A stretch of DNA of 64,000 nucleotides from Candidatus Tepidiaquacellales bacterium UBA2330 (GTDB lineage Bacteria; Bacteroidota; Ignavibacteria; Tepidaquicellales; Tepidaquicellaceae): contig DDUU01000037.1 of the NCBI GenBank assembly GCA_002344965.1, positions 62,001 through 126,000 of the forward strand, in the 5' to 3' direction. How positions within the stretch are numbered: position 1 is the first letter of the stretch; each line of letters begins with the position of its first letter. Position numbers and translations under genes: made by a program. Below the pieces are notes generated by a model that was not told where the DNA came from, did not search any database, and worked only from the letters and a program-made list of their open reading frames with translations. This document shows positions 18,032 through 27,681 of the stretch, piece by piece.

Positions 18032-20086
18032 ATGAAAACAGAAAAAATTTTTTCTATTGGTGTTTCATATATTTTAATTGCACTTACTTTTCTTTTCAGT
18101 AGTTCATCAAACGCTGATCCGGTATCACAATCCAACTCAACCGGAATCACTTCTGCACATACATTATACAATTTTCCAAGAAATCTTCAGCTTTATGCAA
18201 GGGATAATTTCGACTCTGCTGAAGTTACATATTCCGGTAAAATAAATACCGCAGGATATGATTCCGTATATGTGGAAGTTTTTAAGAATGCTTCTATCTG
18301 GAATAGGAAAAGTTCTAAATTAATATATGCAAACGGTTCAGCTTCATTTGACCTGAAACAAAAAATACATGCAGAACTTTCAGAGTATCATTTTAAACTG
18401 TATGTGAAAACAGGTACTGCGAGCACTCTGATCAGCAAAGCGGACAGCGTGGTCTGCGGGGATATCTTTTTAATCGGAGGTCAGTCGAATTCTCATCCGA
18501 CCGATGCTCAGATGACTTATAAAAATGAATTCTGCAGATCTTTCGGAATTCAGACACTTAACTATAACTCATTTCCGTATAATCCTGCCGATACTCTTTG
18601 GGGGCTTTCCAAAGCTGACGGAGCGGTAAGAGTTTTCAGCGGACCCCATAATGTTGGGATTTGGGGACTTGAACTGCAGAGAATGATCAAGGAAAATTTC
18701 GGCATTCCCACTGCAATAATCAACGGAGGCGCTGCCGCTTCCACCATTGAAAACAATCTGAGAAATAATAACAATCATACAGATATCAATACTATTTACG
18801 GCAGACTTTTATACAGATCACAAAAAGCAGGAATTACAAATAATGTCAAAGCGATAATCTGGTTTCAGGGTGAATCAAACGGGTCTCTCTCCTGGCAGAA
18901 TTATAAACAAAATTTTCACACTTTATATAATCAATGGAGTCAAAACTATCCGGGTTTTGAATATACTTATGTATTTCAGACAAGACCAAGCTGTTCGGAA
19001 CAGTATGCGAGTCAGCTCAGAGAAGTCCAGAGAAAATTACCTGAATCAATTTCAGATCTCGAAGTATTATCAACATCAGGTCTTCCATATTACGGAGGAT
19101 GTCATTATCAGTATCTCGGTTACAAAAATATCGGTACTGTGATTTTCAGATATGTGAGCCAAAGATTTTATTCGCCAATAGATACTAACGGAATGCGCGG
19201 TCCGAACGTAAGAACTGCATTTTACACCAATGCTCAGAAAAATGAAATTGCAGTATTATTTAATAACTCTTCAGTTTCATACTGGCCTGCTGATACTCTC
19301 GGACAAAGCATGAAAAATTATTTTTATCTTGACGGACAGACAAATAAAGTTTCCTTAGGTTTGAAATCCGGCGATACTATAAAGTTAAAACTTTTTACCG
19401 GCAGTAACGCAACAAAACTGACTTATCTGCCGACAGTATGGACTCATACGGATTCTGTTGTATATCTCGGACCTTTCTTAAGAAATAATAAAGGTATCGG
19501 AGCGTATTCATTTCACGATTTCCCGATTACCAACAATCCCCTGACATACATTAATATAAAACTTTCAGCGGAAGGATTGTATAACCTTTATGAGGAAAAA
19601 TTAAATTTGTCTGATACTTTTACAATTTATATTAGAAATAACTTCTTCCCGTTTCAGATAAGGGATTCTGCAAAGATCACAATTGATTCACTTGATTTTA
19701 CAGGAAGTTTCAATACGTCAGCATTGACTACGGGAACTTATTATTTTGTGATAAAAGGTAAAAACACAATTGAGACATGGAGTAAAAGCGGCGGAACTTA
19801 CATTGAATCAGGAAAAATAATTAATTACGACTTCAGATCATCTGCCTCTCAGGCATACGGAAATAATTTGAAACTGATAGACGGTATTTACTGCATATAC
19901 AGCGGTGATGTAAACAGAGACGGATATATTGATCTGTCTGACCTTCTGAGAATAGATAATGATGCAAGTAATTTATTGCACGGTTACCATGATACTGACA
20001 TTGACAGGGACGGTTTAGTAGATCTGAGCGATCTTTTAATCGCTGAAAATAACGCCGGAAATTTTATTGTCAAATTAACTCCGTAA
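18032..20086 (+). CDS. Secreted SASA-type carbohydrate esterase with dockerin-like repeats
   Basis: 684 residues with a signal peptide (cut near SNADP). A jelly-roll-like N-terminal part precedes a SASA (sialate O-acetylesterase, SGNH) domain: nucleophile Ser in FLIGGQSNSHP (near residue 152), IIWFQGESNG, and the His region CHYQYLGY (near 358). A beta module follows (TYYFVIKGKNTIETWSKSGG), then two EF-hand/dockerin-like repeats, GDVNRDGYIDLSDLLRIDND and DIDRDGLVDLSDLLIAENNA. It has no type IX sorting domain. The same last module ends the two large proteins near the right edge. Likely acts on acetylated polysaccharide outside the cell. Confidence 0.82.
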   Translation: MKTEKIFSIGVSYILIALTFLFSSSSNADPVSQSNSTGITSAHTLYNFPRNLQLYARDNFDSAEVTYSGKINTAGYDSVYVEVFKNASIWNRKSSKLIYANGSASFDLKQKIHAELSEYHFKLYVKTGTASTLISKADSVVCGDIFLIGGQSNSHPTDAQMTYKNEFCRSFGIQTLNYNSFPYNPADTLWGLSKADGAVRVFSGPHNVGIWGLELQRMIKENFGIPTAIINGGAAASTIENNLRNNNNHTDINTIYGRLLYRSQKAGITNNVKAIIWFQGESNGSLSWQNYKQNFHTLYNQWSQNYPGFEYTYVFQTRPSCSEQYASQLREVQRKLPESISDLEVLSTSGLPYYGGCHYQYLGYKNIGTVIFRYVSQRFYSPIDTNGMRGPNVRTAFYTNAQKNEIAVLFNNSSVSYWPADTLGQSMKNYFYLDGQTNKVSLGLKSGDTIKLKLFTGSNATKLTYLPTVWTHTDSVVYLGPFLRNNKGIGAYSFHDFPITNNPLTYINIKLSAEGLYNLYEEKLNLSDTFTIYIRNNFFPFQIRDSAKITIDSLDFTGSFNTSALTTGTYYFVIKGKNTIETWSKSGGTYIESGKIINYDFRSSASQAYGNNLKLIDGIYCIYSGDVNRDGYIDLSDLLRIDNDASNLLHGYHDTDIDRDGLVDLSDLLIAENNAGNFIVKLTP

Positions 20087-20121
20087 ATGATCATTTAGTT
20101 TTTCACATATAAATTTAATTT

Positions 20122-20150
20122 AAATCCCGGTACTAAGCCGGGATTTTTAT
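20122..20150 (+). terminator. Terminator after the esterase gene
   Basis: AAATCCCGG (20122-20130) and CCGGGATTT (20138-20146) form a perfect 9-bp stem, and T residues follow. Confidence 0.85.
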
Positions 20151-20226
20151 TTGTATATTGCATTAAATTTTAAACATAATTTATTTAAATTCATAAAAAT
20201 TTTCAGACAATCAAATCAATTTTCAA

Positions 20227-21375
20227 ATGGAAACTATAAATGAAACCGAAGTTAAAGTTCAGGATGCAAATAAAAAAAACGAAGATTTTCTGCCCCTGAA
20301 AAGAATTGATCACCTTGAGTTTTATTGCGGGAATGCAAAACAGTCTGCATTTTTTTATCAGTATGTAATGGGTTTTAAACTCACAGGTTACTCCGGACTT
20401 GAAACAGGAAACAGGGAAAAGACTTCTTACTTACTGGAGCAGGGTAAAATAAAATTTGTTTTGTCTTCACCGCTTACAGACGATAATTTTATAGCAGAGC
20501 ATCATAAGAAACACGGTGACGGTGTCAGGGATATTGCAATGGAAGTGGATGATGCTACCAAATCATATTTTGAAACTACCAGCCGCGGAGCAAAGGGAGT
20601 TCTCGAACCCACTGAATTCAAAGATGATAACGGTGTTATTATCAGGTCAGCTATTCAGACTTACGGAGATACAATTCATTCATTTGTCGAAAGAAAGAAT
20701 TACAATGGATTGTTTATGCCAGGTTATGTCAGCGCTGAGCACAAAGCGGTTAAAGGAATCAAAGAAACTGGATTGAAAGCTGTAGATCATATTGTCGGAA
20801 ACGTCGAGCTTGGCACAATGAATGAATGGGTAAAATTTTACGCGCATACAATGGGGTTCAATCAGCTTATTTCTTTTGATGATAAGGATATATCTACGGA
20901 TTACACAGCGCTGATGAGTAAAGTAATGCAGAACGGCACAGGTAAAATTAAATTCCCGATCAATGAACCGGCAAAAGGAAAGAAGAAATCTCAGATCGAG
21001 GAATATCTGGATTTTTACAAATCAGCAGGAGCACAGCATATTGCAATGTCAACAGCTAATATACTTGAAACTGTTAATGAACTTAAGAGCAGAGGACTGG
21101 AATTTCTGACTGTTCCGACTACATATTACTCAGAGCTTGAAGAAAGAGTAGGAAAGATTGATGAAAATATTTCGGATCTGGAAAAGCTCGGTGTGCTTGT
21201 GGACAGGGATGAAGACGGTTATCTGCTGCAGATATTTTCAAAACCGATAGAAGACAGACCAACGGTTTTCTTCGAAATAATTCAAAGAAAAGGAGCAAGG
21301 AGTTTCGGCAAAGGAAATTTTAAAGCGCTGTTTGAAGCGATTGAAAGAGAACAGGAACTGAGAGGAACCCTTTAG
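20227..21375 (+). CDS. hppD: 4-hydroxyphenylpyruvate dioxygenase
   Basis: Converts 4-hydroxyphenylpyruvate to homogentisate in tyrosine breakdown. 382 residues with two vicinal-oxygen-chelate halves. The iron ligands are His in KAVDHIVGNV, His in AGAQHIAMST and Glu in VFFEIIQRKGARSFGKGN. The C-terminal FKALFEAIEREQELRGTL matches the family. No homogentisate dioxygenase is in the window. An N-terminal tail of about 20 charged residues precedes the first domain. Confidence 0.95.
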   Translation: METINETEVKVQDANKKNEDFLPLKRIDHLEFYCGNAKQSAFFYQYVMGFKLTGYSGLETGNREKTSYLLEQGKIKFVLSSPLTDDNFIAEHHKKHGDGVRDIAMEVDDATKSYFETTSRGAKGVLEPTEFKDDNGVIIRSAIQTYGDTIHSFVERKNYNGLFMPGYVSAEHKAVKGIKETGLKAVDHIVGNVELGTMNEWVKFYAHTMGFNQLISFDDKDISTDYTALMSKVMQNGTGKIKFPINEPAKGKKKSQIEEYLDFYKSAGAQHIAMSTANILETVNELKSRGLEFLTVPTTYYSELEERVGKIDENISDLEKLGVLVDRDEDGYLLQIFSKPIEDRPTVFFEIIQRKGARSFGKGNFKALFEAIEREQELRGTL

Positions 21376-21377
21376 TT

Positions 21378-21417
21378 AATTACGAGTTTCGAATTACGAG
21401 TTTCGAATTACGAGTTT
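21378..21417. repeat. Three tandem copies of a 14-bp unit
   Basis: AATTACGAGTTTCG starts at 21378, 21392 and 21406, with period 14 and the last copy truncated. It begins 3 bp after the hppD stop. A related word occurs in frame inside the sorting domain of the repeat protein near 49365. Confidence 0.85.
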
Positions 21418-21503
21418 TAAAATACGAATTTTTTAGTTTTAAAATTTTGTTTTTTGGTGATATTGAAAAAAAATCAGATCAGTAAATAATAAATTTAAAA
21501 ATC

Positions 21504-21534
21504 AAAGGGCTTAAGAAAAATTTAAGCCCTTTTC
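21504..21534 (+). terminator. Terminator upstream of aspS
   Basis: AAAGGGCTTAA (21504-21514) pairs perfectly with TTAAGCCCTTT (21522-21532). It lies 20 bp before the aspS start, so it may end hppD transcription or act as a leader hairpin for aspS. Confidence 0.75.
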
Positions 21535-21553
21535 AAATAATATAAAACAATTA

Positions 21554-23335
21554 ATGAATTTCAGGAAAAGAACTCACACTTGCGGAGAGCTGAATTTAAA
21601 AAATGAAAATGAATTAGTAACATTGAACGGATGGGTTTCAAAAAAAAGAGACCTCGGGGGATTGCTGTTTATAGACATTCGGGACAGATACGGAATTACC
21701 CAGCTTAAAGTGATTCCGGAAAATAAGGATATTTACGATACTGCTCTGAGGCTCGGTCAGGAATACGTCATTTCGGCAAGCGGTAAGGTATTAAAGCGAG
21801 AAAGCGTAAACAAAAATATTCCGACAGGCGAGATCGAAATAGAACTTAACGGCATAGAAATATTAAATGAATCGGAAGTGCCTCCGTTTGTAATTGAAGA
21901 TGATGTAAAAGCGACTGATGAGCTCAGACTGAAATACAGGTACCTTGATCTGAGAAGAAAATCACTTACGGATAATTTTATAATCCGTAATAAGACGTAT
22001 CAGATTGTTCATAAATATTTTGAAAAACATAATTTCATAGAAGTTGAAACTCCGAATCTTATGAAATCCACTCCTGAAGGCGCGAGAGATTATCTGGTAC
22101 CTTCGAGAGTGCATAACGGAAAATTCTATGCGCTTCCGCAATCGCCACAGATTTATAAACAAATTTTAATGGTATCAGGATTTGACAGATATGTTCAGAT
22201 CTGCAAATGCTTCAGGGATGAGGATCTGAGAGCTGACCGTCAGCCGGAATTTACTCAGATAGATCTTGAGATGAGCTTCGTGGATCAGGACGATGTGTTT
22301 GAAATTGTCGAAGGTATGTTCTGTGAAATATGGAAAGAGATAAAAGGAATTGATCTGCCGGTAAGATTCAGAAGAATGTCATACGATGAAGCGATGAGCC
22401 AATACGGCACGGATAAACCTGACCTTAGAATCAAAGGGGATATGAAAATTGTTAACTTAACTGAAACCGTTAAAGGCTCAGAGTTTAAGGTTTTTAATGA
22501 CGCAATTGAATCAGGCGGTATCGTCGCCGGAATAAAATTAACTTCAAAAGAAGTTTCCAGAAAAATCATTGACGGTCTTACTGAGTTTGTAAAAAAATCC
22601 GGATTCGGAGGACTGGGCTATCTGAAATTTAATTCTGACGGAACGGTACAGTCTCCGGTTGTAAAATTTCTGAATGAAAATATTATAGAAAATATCAGAA
22701 AGGATTTTTCAGCTGAAGGCTCAGACACTGTATTTATTTTAAGCGGGGAAAAGATGAAGGTGTTTCAGACTCTCGGACAACTGCGTCTTAAACTTGCTGA
22801 AGATTTTGAGCTTACAGACAAATCGAAATATGAGTTTGTCTGGGTAATTGACTTTCCGCTTTTCAGGTATGAAGAAGATGAGAAAAGATTTTATGCAGAG
22901 CATCATGTCTTTACGATGCCAAAAGATGAATACTTAAAATATCTCGACAGCAGTGATGTAAAAGAAATTGAGAGCATACGCGCGAACTGTTATGATATGG
23001 TGTTAAACGGACATGAAGTAATTAGCGGCAGCATCAGGATACACAAACCGGAAATTCAGAAAAAAGTTTTTGACATAATAGGATTAAGCGATGAAGAGGC
23101 GAAAATGAAATTCGGTTTCATTCTTGAAGCGTTCAGATACGGAGCTCCGCCGCACGGAGGAGCTGCTGTAGGATTTGACAGGATCATTGCAATACTCTGC
23201 GGGCTGAATTCCATTACAGACACAATCGCTTTTCCCAAAACATTAAAAGCTTCTTCGCTGATGGATGAATGCCCGAGTGAAGTCAGTAAGGAACAGCTCG
23301 ACGAACTGGGAATTGAGATAAGCCAAAAAAAGTAA
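21554..23335 (+). CDS. aspS: Aspartyl-tRNA synthetase
   Basis: 593 residues, the bacterial class II type. The anticodon-binding OB fold (LNGWVSKKRDLGGLLFIDIRD) is followed by class II motif 2 (CFRDEDLRADRQPEFTQID), the bacterial GAD insertion, and motif 3 (GAPPHGGAAVGFDRI). The QSPQ segment (ALPQSPQIYK) is present. The discriminating or non-discriminating state cannot be judged by eye; no gatCAB genes are nearby. Confidence 0.97.
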   Translation: MNFRKRTHTCGELNLKNENELVTLNGWVSKKRDLGGLLFIDIRDRYGITQLKVIPENKDIYDTALRLGQEYVISASGKVLKRESVNKNIPTGEIEIELNGIEILNESEVPPFVIEDDVKATDELRLKYRYLDLRRKSLTDNFIIRNKTYQIVHKYFEKHNFIEVETPNLMKSTPEGARDYLVPSRVHNGKFYALPQSPQIYKQILMVSGFDRYVQICKCFRDEDLRADRQPEFTQIDLEMSFVDQDDVFEIVEGMFCEIWKEIKGIDLPVRFRRMSYDEAMSQYGTDKPDLRIKGDMKIVNLTETVKGSEFKVFNDAIESGGIVAGIKLTSKEVSRKIIDGLTEFVKKSGFGGLGYLKFNSDGTVQSPVVKFLNENIIENIRKDFSAEGSDTVFILSGEKMKVFQTLGQLRLKLAEDFELTDKSKYEFVWVIDFPLFRYEEDEKRFYAEHHVFTMPKDEYLKYLDSSDVKEIESIRANCYDMVLNGHEVISGSIRIHKPEIQKKVFDIIGLSDEEAKMKFGFILEAFRYGAPPHGGAAVGFDRIIAILCGLNSITDTIAFPKTLKASSLMDECPSEVSKEQLDELGIEISQKK

Positions 23336-23557
23336 ATACGGAAATTCAGGATTTTGAAACCTGAAAATTAAAGTTAGAAATATCTGATGAGTTTGAAATA
23401 TTTAACTTAAATTTGCTGAGCTGATCTCAGCTGAGTGTTATTTATAAGAAAGAATGTATTTTACAAATCTGAATTAAAGCCGGCTTTATAACTGCTAATC
23501 AGACAGCAGGTTATTTGCCGGGTTTCTTCATAATAATTATCTTAGTTAATTTACAGA

Positions 23558-26500
23558 ATGAAAAGACTTACTGAAATTAAGTTTTCCGGACTTTCCATAG
23601 AAGACGGACTTTCCAACAGTTCAGTAAGCAGCATAATTCAGGATCGTCTTGGATTAATGTGGTTTGGAACGCAGGACGGGTTAAACAGATATGACGGTTA
23701 TGATTTCAAAATATACAGGAATGATATTCAGAATAAATTTAGTCTGATAAATAATTTTGTAAATGTAATCTGTGAGGACAAAGCAGGGAAGATATGGATA
23801 GGAACAGACGGCGGACTGAATATATATGACAGGGAAATGGACAATTTCAGAAAGACAGAAATTTCAGATCAGCTTAAAACATCCGGACCTGTAATAATAA
23901 AAACTATTTTTGAAGACACAGATGAAAGACTCTGGATAGGAACTTACGGCAGCGGACTGATATGTCTGGATAAAGAAAGAAATTTTGTAAAATGTTTCAA
24001 GCATGATCCTGAAAATAATACAAGTATAAGCGGTGACAGAATATCTTCAGTAGTACAGGACAGAGAGGGGACAATTTTTATAGGTACATGGGGAAAGGGA
24101 TTGAATAAGCTTGAAAGCGGAAGTGATGTATTCAGGAGATATATAAATGAAGAGGATGATGACAGAAGTTTATCGGAGAATAAAGTTGATTCAATGTATT
24201 GCGACATGGAAGGTAATCTGTGGGTAGGGACGACAAACGGTCTGAACATGATGGGGAGGGGGGAAAACGGTTTTAACCGTTTTTCGCACGATGCTGCGGA
24301 TGAATTTTCTCTGAGTAACAGACTGCTTTCTAAAATGTGCGAAGATAAAAACGGAAATCTCTGGATCGGTACGAAAGAAGGCGGAATAAATATTTATGAC
24401 AGAGATAAAAACAGATTTTACCATCTTAAAAATGATAAGGATAATCCTTACAGTCTTGGAAATAATTCCGTGCTTGATATATACTGCGACCGTTCAGGTA
24501 TAATCTGGCTCGGGACTTTCGGCTCCGGTCTGAGAATTTACAAGAACCGGTCTAAGAAATTTTATCACTTCTTTGAAAATAAATCTGACCGGAATAGTTT
24601 AAGCAGTAATAAAATTTCATGCTTTGCTGAAGACAAAAATGGTAATCTGCTTATTGGTACCGCAGATAAAGGGTTCAATATTCTTAATCCTGCAGATTAT
24701 AAATTCAAAAGATGCTCATTAATTAACAGAGATGATGCATTAACTGAAAATATGATCAACTGTATTGAAGAATGCAAAAACGGTTTTTACTGGATAGGTA
24801 CTTCCGGTTCCGGACTTGTAAAATATGATCCCATCACTGATGAAATCCGGAATTACAGCTTTAAAAGAAGTGACGACTCAACAAAAAATTATCTGTATAT
24901 TTTTTCTCTTTATTCTGACGAAGAAGGTTTCATCTGGTATGGTACAGCAGGTAAGGGTATTTATAGATTTGACCCTGTCAGTGAAAAAGCTGTTCAGTAT
25001 AGTTTAAATGCTGATAATGCAAATGACGACAGTGACAAGAGAATACGAAAAATTCTTCCCGGCTTCAAAAATAATCTGCTGCTCGGATCTACTACCGGAG
25101 GACTTTTGATATTTGATAAAGTAAAGAAGAATTTCAGACGATTTAAAAATAATCCGAAAGATCCGGGAAGTATCAGCAGTAATTTTATTACAGATTTTCT
25201 GAAAGACAGACAGGGAAATTTATGGATAGGAACCTATGATTCAGGATTAAACATATTACCGCACGGATCAAAAAATTTTAAAAAAATTTCTACAAAAGAC
25301 GGGCTTCCCAATAATACAATTAACGGAATTCTGGAAGATGATTCTGGGAATATCTGGATCAGCTCTAATAAAGGCATTTCAAAAATTAATCTGGAAAAAA
25401 ATAAAATAATAAATTATGATGTGAGAGACGGATTGCAAAGTAATGAATTTAATCCATGGGCCTGTATTAAAATGAAAAACGGCGATCTGGTATTCGGAGG
25501 TATTAACGGATTTAATATCTTCAGAGCGGATGAAATTAATGACAATAAATATGTTCCCGAAATAATTATAACGGATTTTAAAATTTTTAATAAGGAAGTA
25601 ATACCCGGCGTTGCGGGTAGTCCGCTTTCAAAATCTGTTTCTGTTTCGGATGAATTAAACCTGACATATAAAGAAAGTGTTTTTTCTTTTGAGTTCTCAT
25701 CACTGGATTTCAATATACCCGGAAAAAATATGTATGCATACAGAATGAAAGGATTTGATTCCGGATGGATTAATTCCGGCAACAGAAGATTCGCTACTTA
25801 TACAAATCTGGATGCAGGTGAATATGAATTCAATGTCATCGGATCCAATAATGACGGGATCTGGAATACAACAGGAAAATCAATTAAAATTAACATCACT
25901 CCTCCGTTCTGGAAAACTAAATGGTTTAAATCACTTAGCGCATTAAGTCTTATCGCAGCTTCAGGCAGCGTTTATCAGAATAAGATTAACAGACTCAGGA
26001 AAGACAGAAAAGCTCAGGAAGAGTTTACAAAAAAACTCCTTGAGACACAGGAAAATGAAAGAAAAAGAATTGCCGGCGAACTGCACGACAGTATCGGGCA
26101 GGATCTTCTCATTTCAAAAAATAAACTCCTGCTAAGTCTGAATAATCCGGATGACAGTGAAATAGTTTTTAAAAATATTAATGAAGTTACGGATGTAATT
26201 ACCGATGCTCTGAAAAATGTCAGGGAAATTTCATATTCTATTCATCCCTATCAGATCGAACGTCTCGGTTTATCAAAAGCTATAAGCTCAATAATCGAAA
26301 GACTCAAAGGAACTGCAGATATAAAGTTTACCTGCAGTATAGATAATATTGATAAAATACTTTTGCCGGAATCTGAAATAAGTATTTACAGAATAATTCA
26401 GGAATGTATGTCAAATATTATAAAACATTCAGGAGCAAATGAAGTAATTCTAAATATTAACAGAGGAGAAAATTTCATTACTATACTGATCGGCGATGAC

Positions 26501-26659
26501 GGTATTGGATTTGATAAAAATAAACTGATTTCCGAAAAAGGGAAGTACGGTTTCGGAATTCAGGGTATGCTCGAAAGGATCAGATTGATAAAGGGCGAAA
26601 TGAATATTGAATCAGTTCCGGGCGAAGGAACAACATTAAATTTTAAAGTGCCGTTTTGA
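23558..26659 (+). CDS. Propeller-type sensor histidine kinase (Reg_prop, Y_Y_Y, HisKA_3, HATPase)
   Basis: 1033 residues. I count 14 Reg_prop blades (IWIGTDGGLNIYD-like) over about 20-690, enough for two seven-bladed propellers, followed by a Y_Y_Y domain (about 700-790). A weak hydrophobic stretch (FKSLSALSLIAASGSVYQ) leads to HisKA_3 with the phospho-acceptor His in RIAGELHDSIGQD, and HATPase_c (GDDGIGFDKN, YGFGIQGMLERI). Unlike most of the family it has no N-terminal signal peptide: the frame is closed by a TAG 15 bp before the ATG. The cognate regulator follows 167 bp downstream. Confidence 0.93.
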   Translation: MKRLTEIKFSGLSIEDGLSNSSVSSIIQDRLGLMWFGTQDGLNRYDGYDFKIYRNDIQNKFSLINNFVNVICEDKAGKIWIGTDGGLNIYDREMDNFRKTEISDQLKTSGPVIIKTIFEDTDERLWIGTYGSGLICLDKERNFVKCFKHDPENNTSISGDRISSVVQDREGTIFIGTWGKGLNKLESGSDVFRRYINEEDDDRSLSENKVDSMYCDMEGNLWVGTTNGLNMMGRGENGFNRFSHDAADEFSLSNRLLSKMCEDKNGNLWIGTKEGGINIYDRDKNRFYHLKNDKDNPYSLGNNSVLDIYCDRSGIIWLGTFGSGLRIYKNRSKKFYHFFENKSDRNSLSSNKISCFAEDKNGNLLIGTADKGFNILNPADYKFKRCSLINRDDALTENMINCIEECKNGFYWIGTSGSGLVKYDPITDEIRNYSFKRSDDSTKNYLYIFSLYSDEEGFIWYGTAGKGIYRFDPVSEKAVQYSLNADNANDDSDKRIRKILPGFKNNLLLGSTTGGLLIFDKVKKNFRRFKNNPKDPGSISSNFITDFLKDRQGNLWIGTYDSGLNILPHGSKNFKKISTKDGLPNNTINGILEDDSGNIWISSNKGISKINLEKNKIINYDVRDGLQSNEFNPWACIKMKNGDLVFGGINGFNIFRADEINDNKYVPEIIITDFKIFNKEVIPGVAGSPLSKSVSVSDELNLTYKESVFSFEFSSLDFNIPGKNMYAYRMKGFDSGWINSGNRRFATYTNLDAGEYEFNVIGSNNDGIWNTTGKSIKINITPPFWKTKWFKSLSALSLIAASGSVYQNKINRLRKDRKAQEEFTKKLLETQENERKRIAGELHDSIGQDLLISKNKLLLSLNNPDDSEIVFKNINEVTDVITDALKNVREISYSIHPYQIERLGLSKAISSIIERLKGTADIKFTCSIDNIDKILLPESEISIYRIIQECMSNIIKHSGANEVILNINRGENFITILIGDDGIGFDKNKLISEKGKYGFGIQGMLERIRLIKGEMNIESVPGEGTTLNFKVPF

Positions 26660-26826
26660 AACACCTTCTCTTATCAGACACTTCTAAAACATTTATCTGC
26701 CGATAGTCTGATGATAATACAAAATTATTTTAATCCTGATTCACTGCAAAAAATAACAATTGAAGAATTAAACAGATGTAGGTATTTTAATTTTAAATTT
26801 TTCAAATCAATACTTATATTATACAG

Positions 26827-27483
26827 ATGGAAAAGCAGCTTGAAATTATCATGGCAGATGATCATCCTATTTTCAGAAACGGACTGAAACAGATAATAGA
26901 AACTGATAAGAATATTGTTATTAAAGGTGAGTGTGACAACGGTTTGAAAGCACTGGAAATGATTGAAGAACTGTCTCCTGACATTGCACTGCTTGATATT
27001 GATATGCCGAAGATGACAGGTCTTGAAGTACTTAGAAAACTTAAAGACAGTAAAACAAAAATAATTTTTCTTACAATGTATGCCGAAGAAGATATTTTTG
27101 ACGAAGCTATGAATCTCGGTGTCAAAGGGTATGTTCTCAAAGACAGTGCCGTTAATGATGTAATAAAATGTATCTGGTCAGTCTGGGAGGATAATTATTT
27201 TATCAGCCCTTCCGTTTCAAACTTTGCAGTTAACAGAAGAAAACGCCTTAATGAACTTAAAAGCAATACGCCTTCGCTTGAAAGTCTGACGCAGACTGAA
27301 AAGCGGATTCTTAAATTCATTTCTGAAAATAAAACAAGTAAGGAAATTGCCAGAGATCTTTTCCTGAGTCCGAGGACAATTGAAAATCACCGCACAAATA
27401 TCAGTAACAAACTTAATTTAAGGGGAAGTCACAGTCTGATCAAGTTTGCTATCGAAAATAAATCCGTACTTTCGGACCTTTAA
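26827..27483 (+). CDS. NarL/FixJ-type response regulator
   Basis: 218 residues. The receiver has acidic pair DD (11-12), phospho-acceptor D57 in ALLDIDMPKMTG, and the conserved Lys in YVLKDSAV. A LuxR-type HTH (about 150-212: LTQTEKRILKFISENKTSKE, then SPRTIENHRTNI) binds DNA. HisKA_3 kinases normally pair with this class, so the sensor upstream is the likely partner. Target genes are unknown. Confidence 0.94.
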   Translation: MEKQLEIIMADDHPIFRNGLKQIIETDKNIVIKGECDNGLKALEMIEELSPDIALLDIDMPKMTGLEVLRKLKDSKTKIIFLTMYAEEDIFDEAMNLGVKGYVLKDSAVNDVIKCIWSVWEDNYFISPSVSNFAVNRRKRLNELKSNTPSLESLTQTEKRILKFISENKTSKEIARDLFLSPRTIENHRTNISNKLNLRGSHSLIKFAIENKSVLSDL

Positions 27484-27667
27484 TATTACTTGATTATACA
27501 AACTGTTCATTTAATTTATATTTAAAAAATCAGAAGAGTTCCTCCCGGTTTAAGGATCTCTCAATTTCCTGCTCACTTAAAATATAAGAATTAATCGATT
27601 TATTTAAAAAAATATAAGTGCTATCTTTACAGTCCAAAAACAATAGTAAACTTATAATTAAAAAACA

Positions 27668-27674
27668 AAAGGAG
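27668..27674 (+). promoter_or_regulatory. Strong Shine-Dalgarno that fixes a TTG start for ahcY
   Basis: AAAGGAG lies 7 bp before TTG at 27682. Strong sites of this kind are rare in the window, and it makes TTG the convincing start. Confidence 0.75.
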
Positions 27675-27681
27675 TTATAAT

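Noticed and set aside
21378..21417. Three 14-bp tandem copies as a CRISPR remnant
   Set aside because: Copies are directly adjacent, with no spacers.
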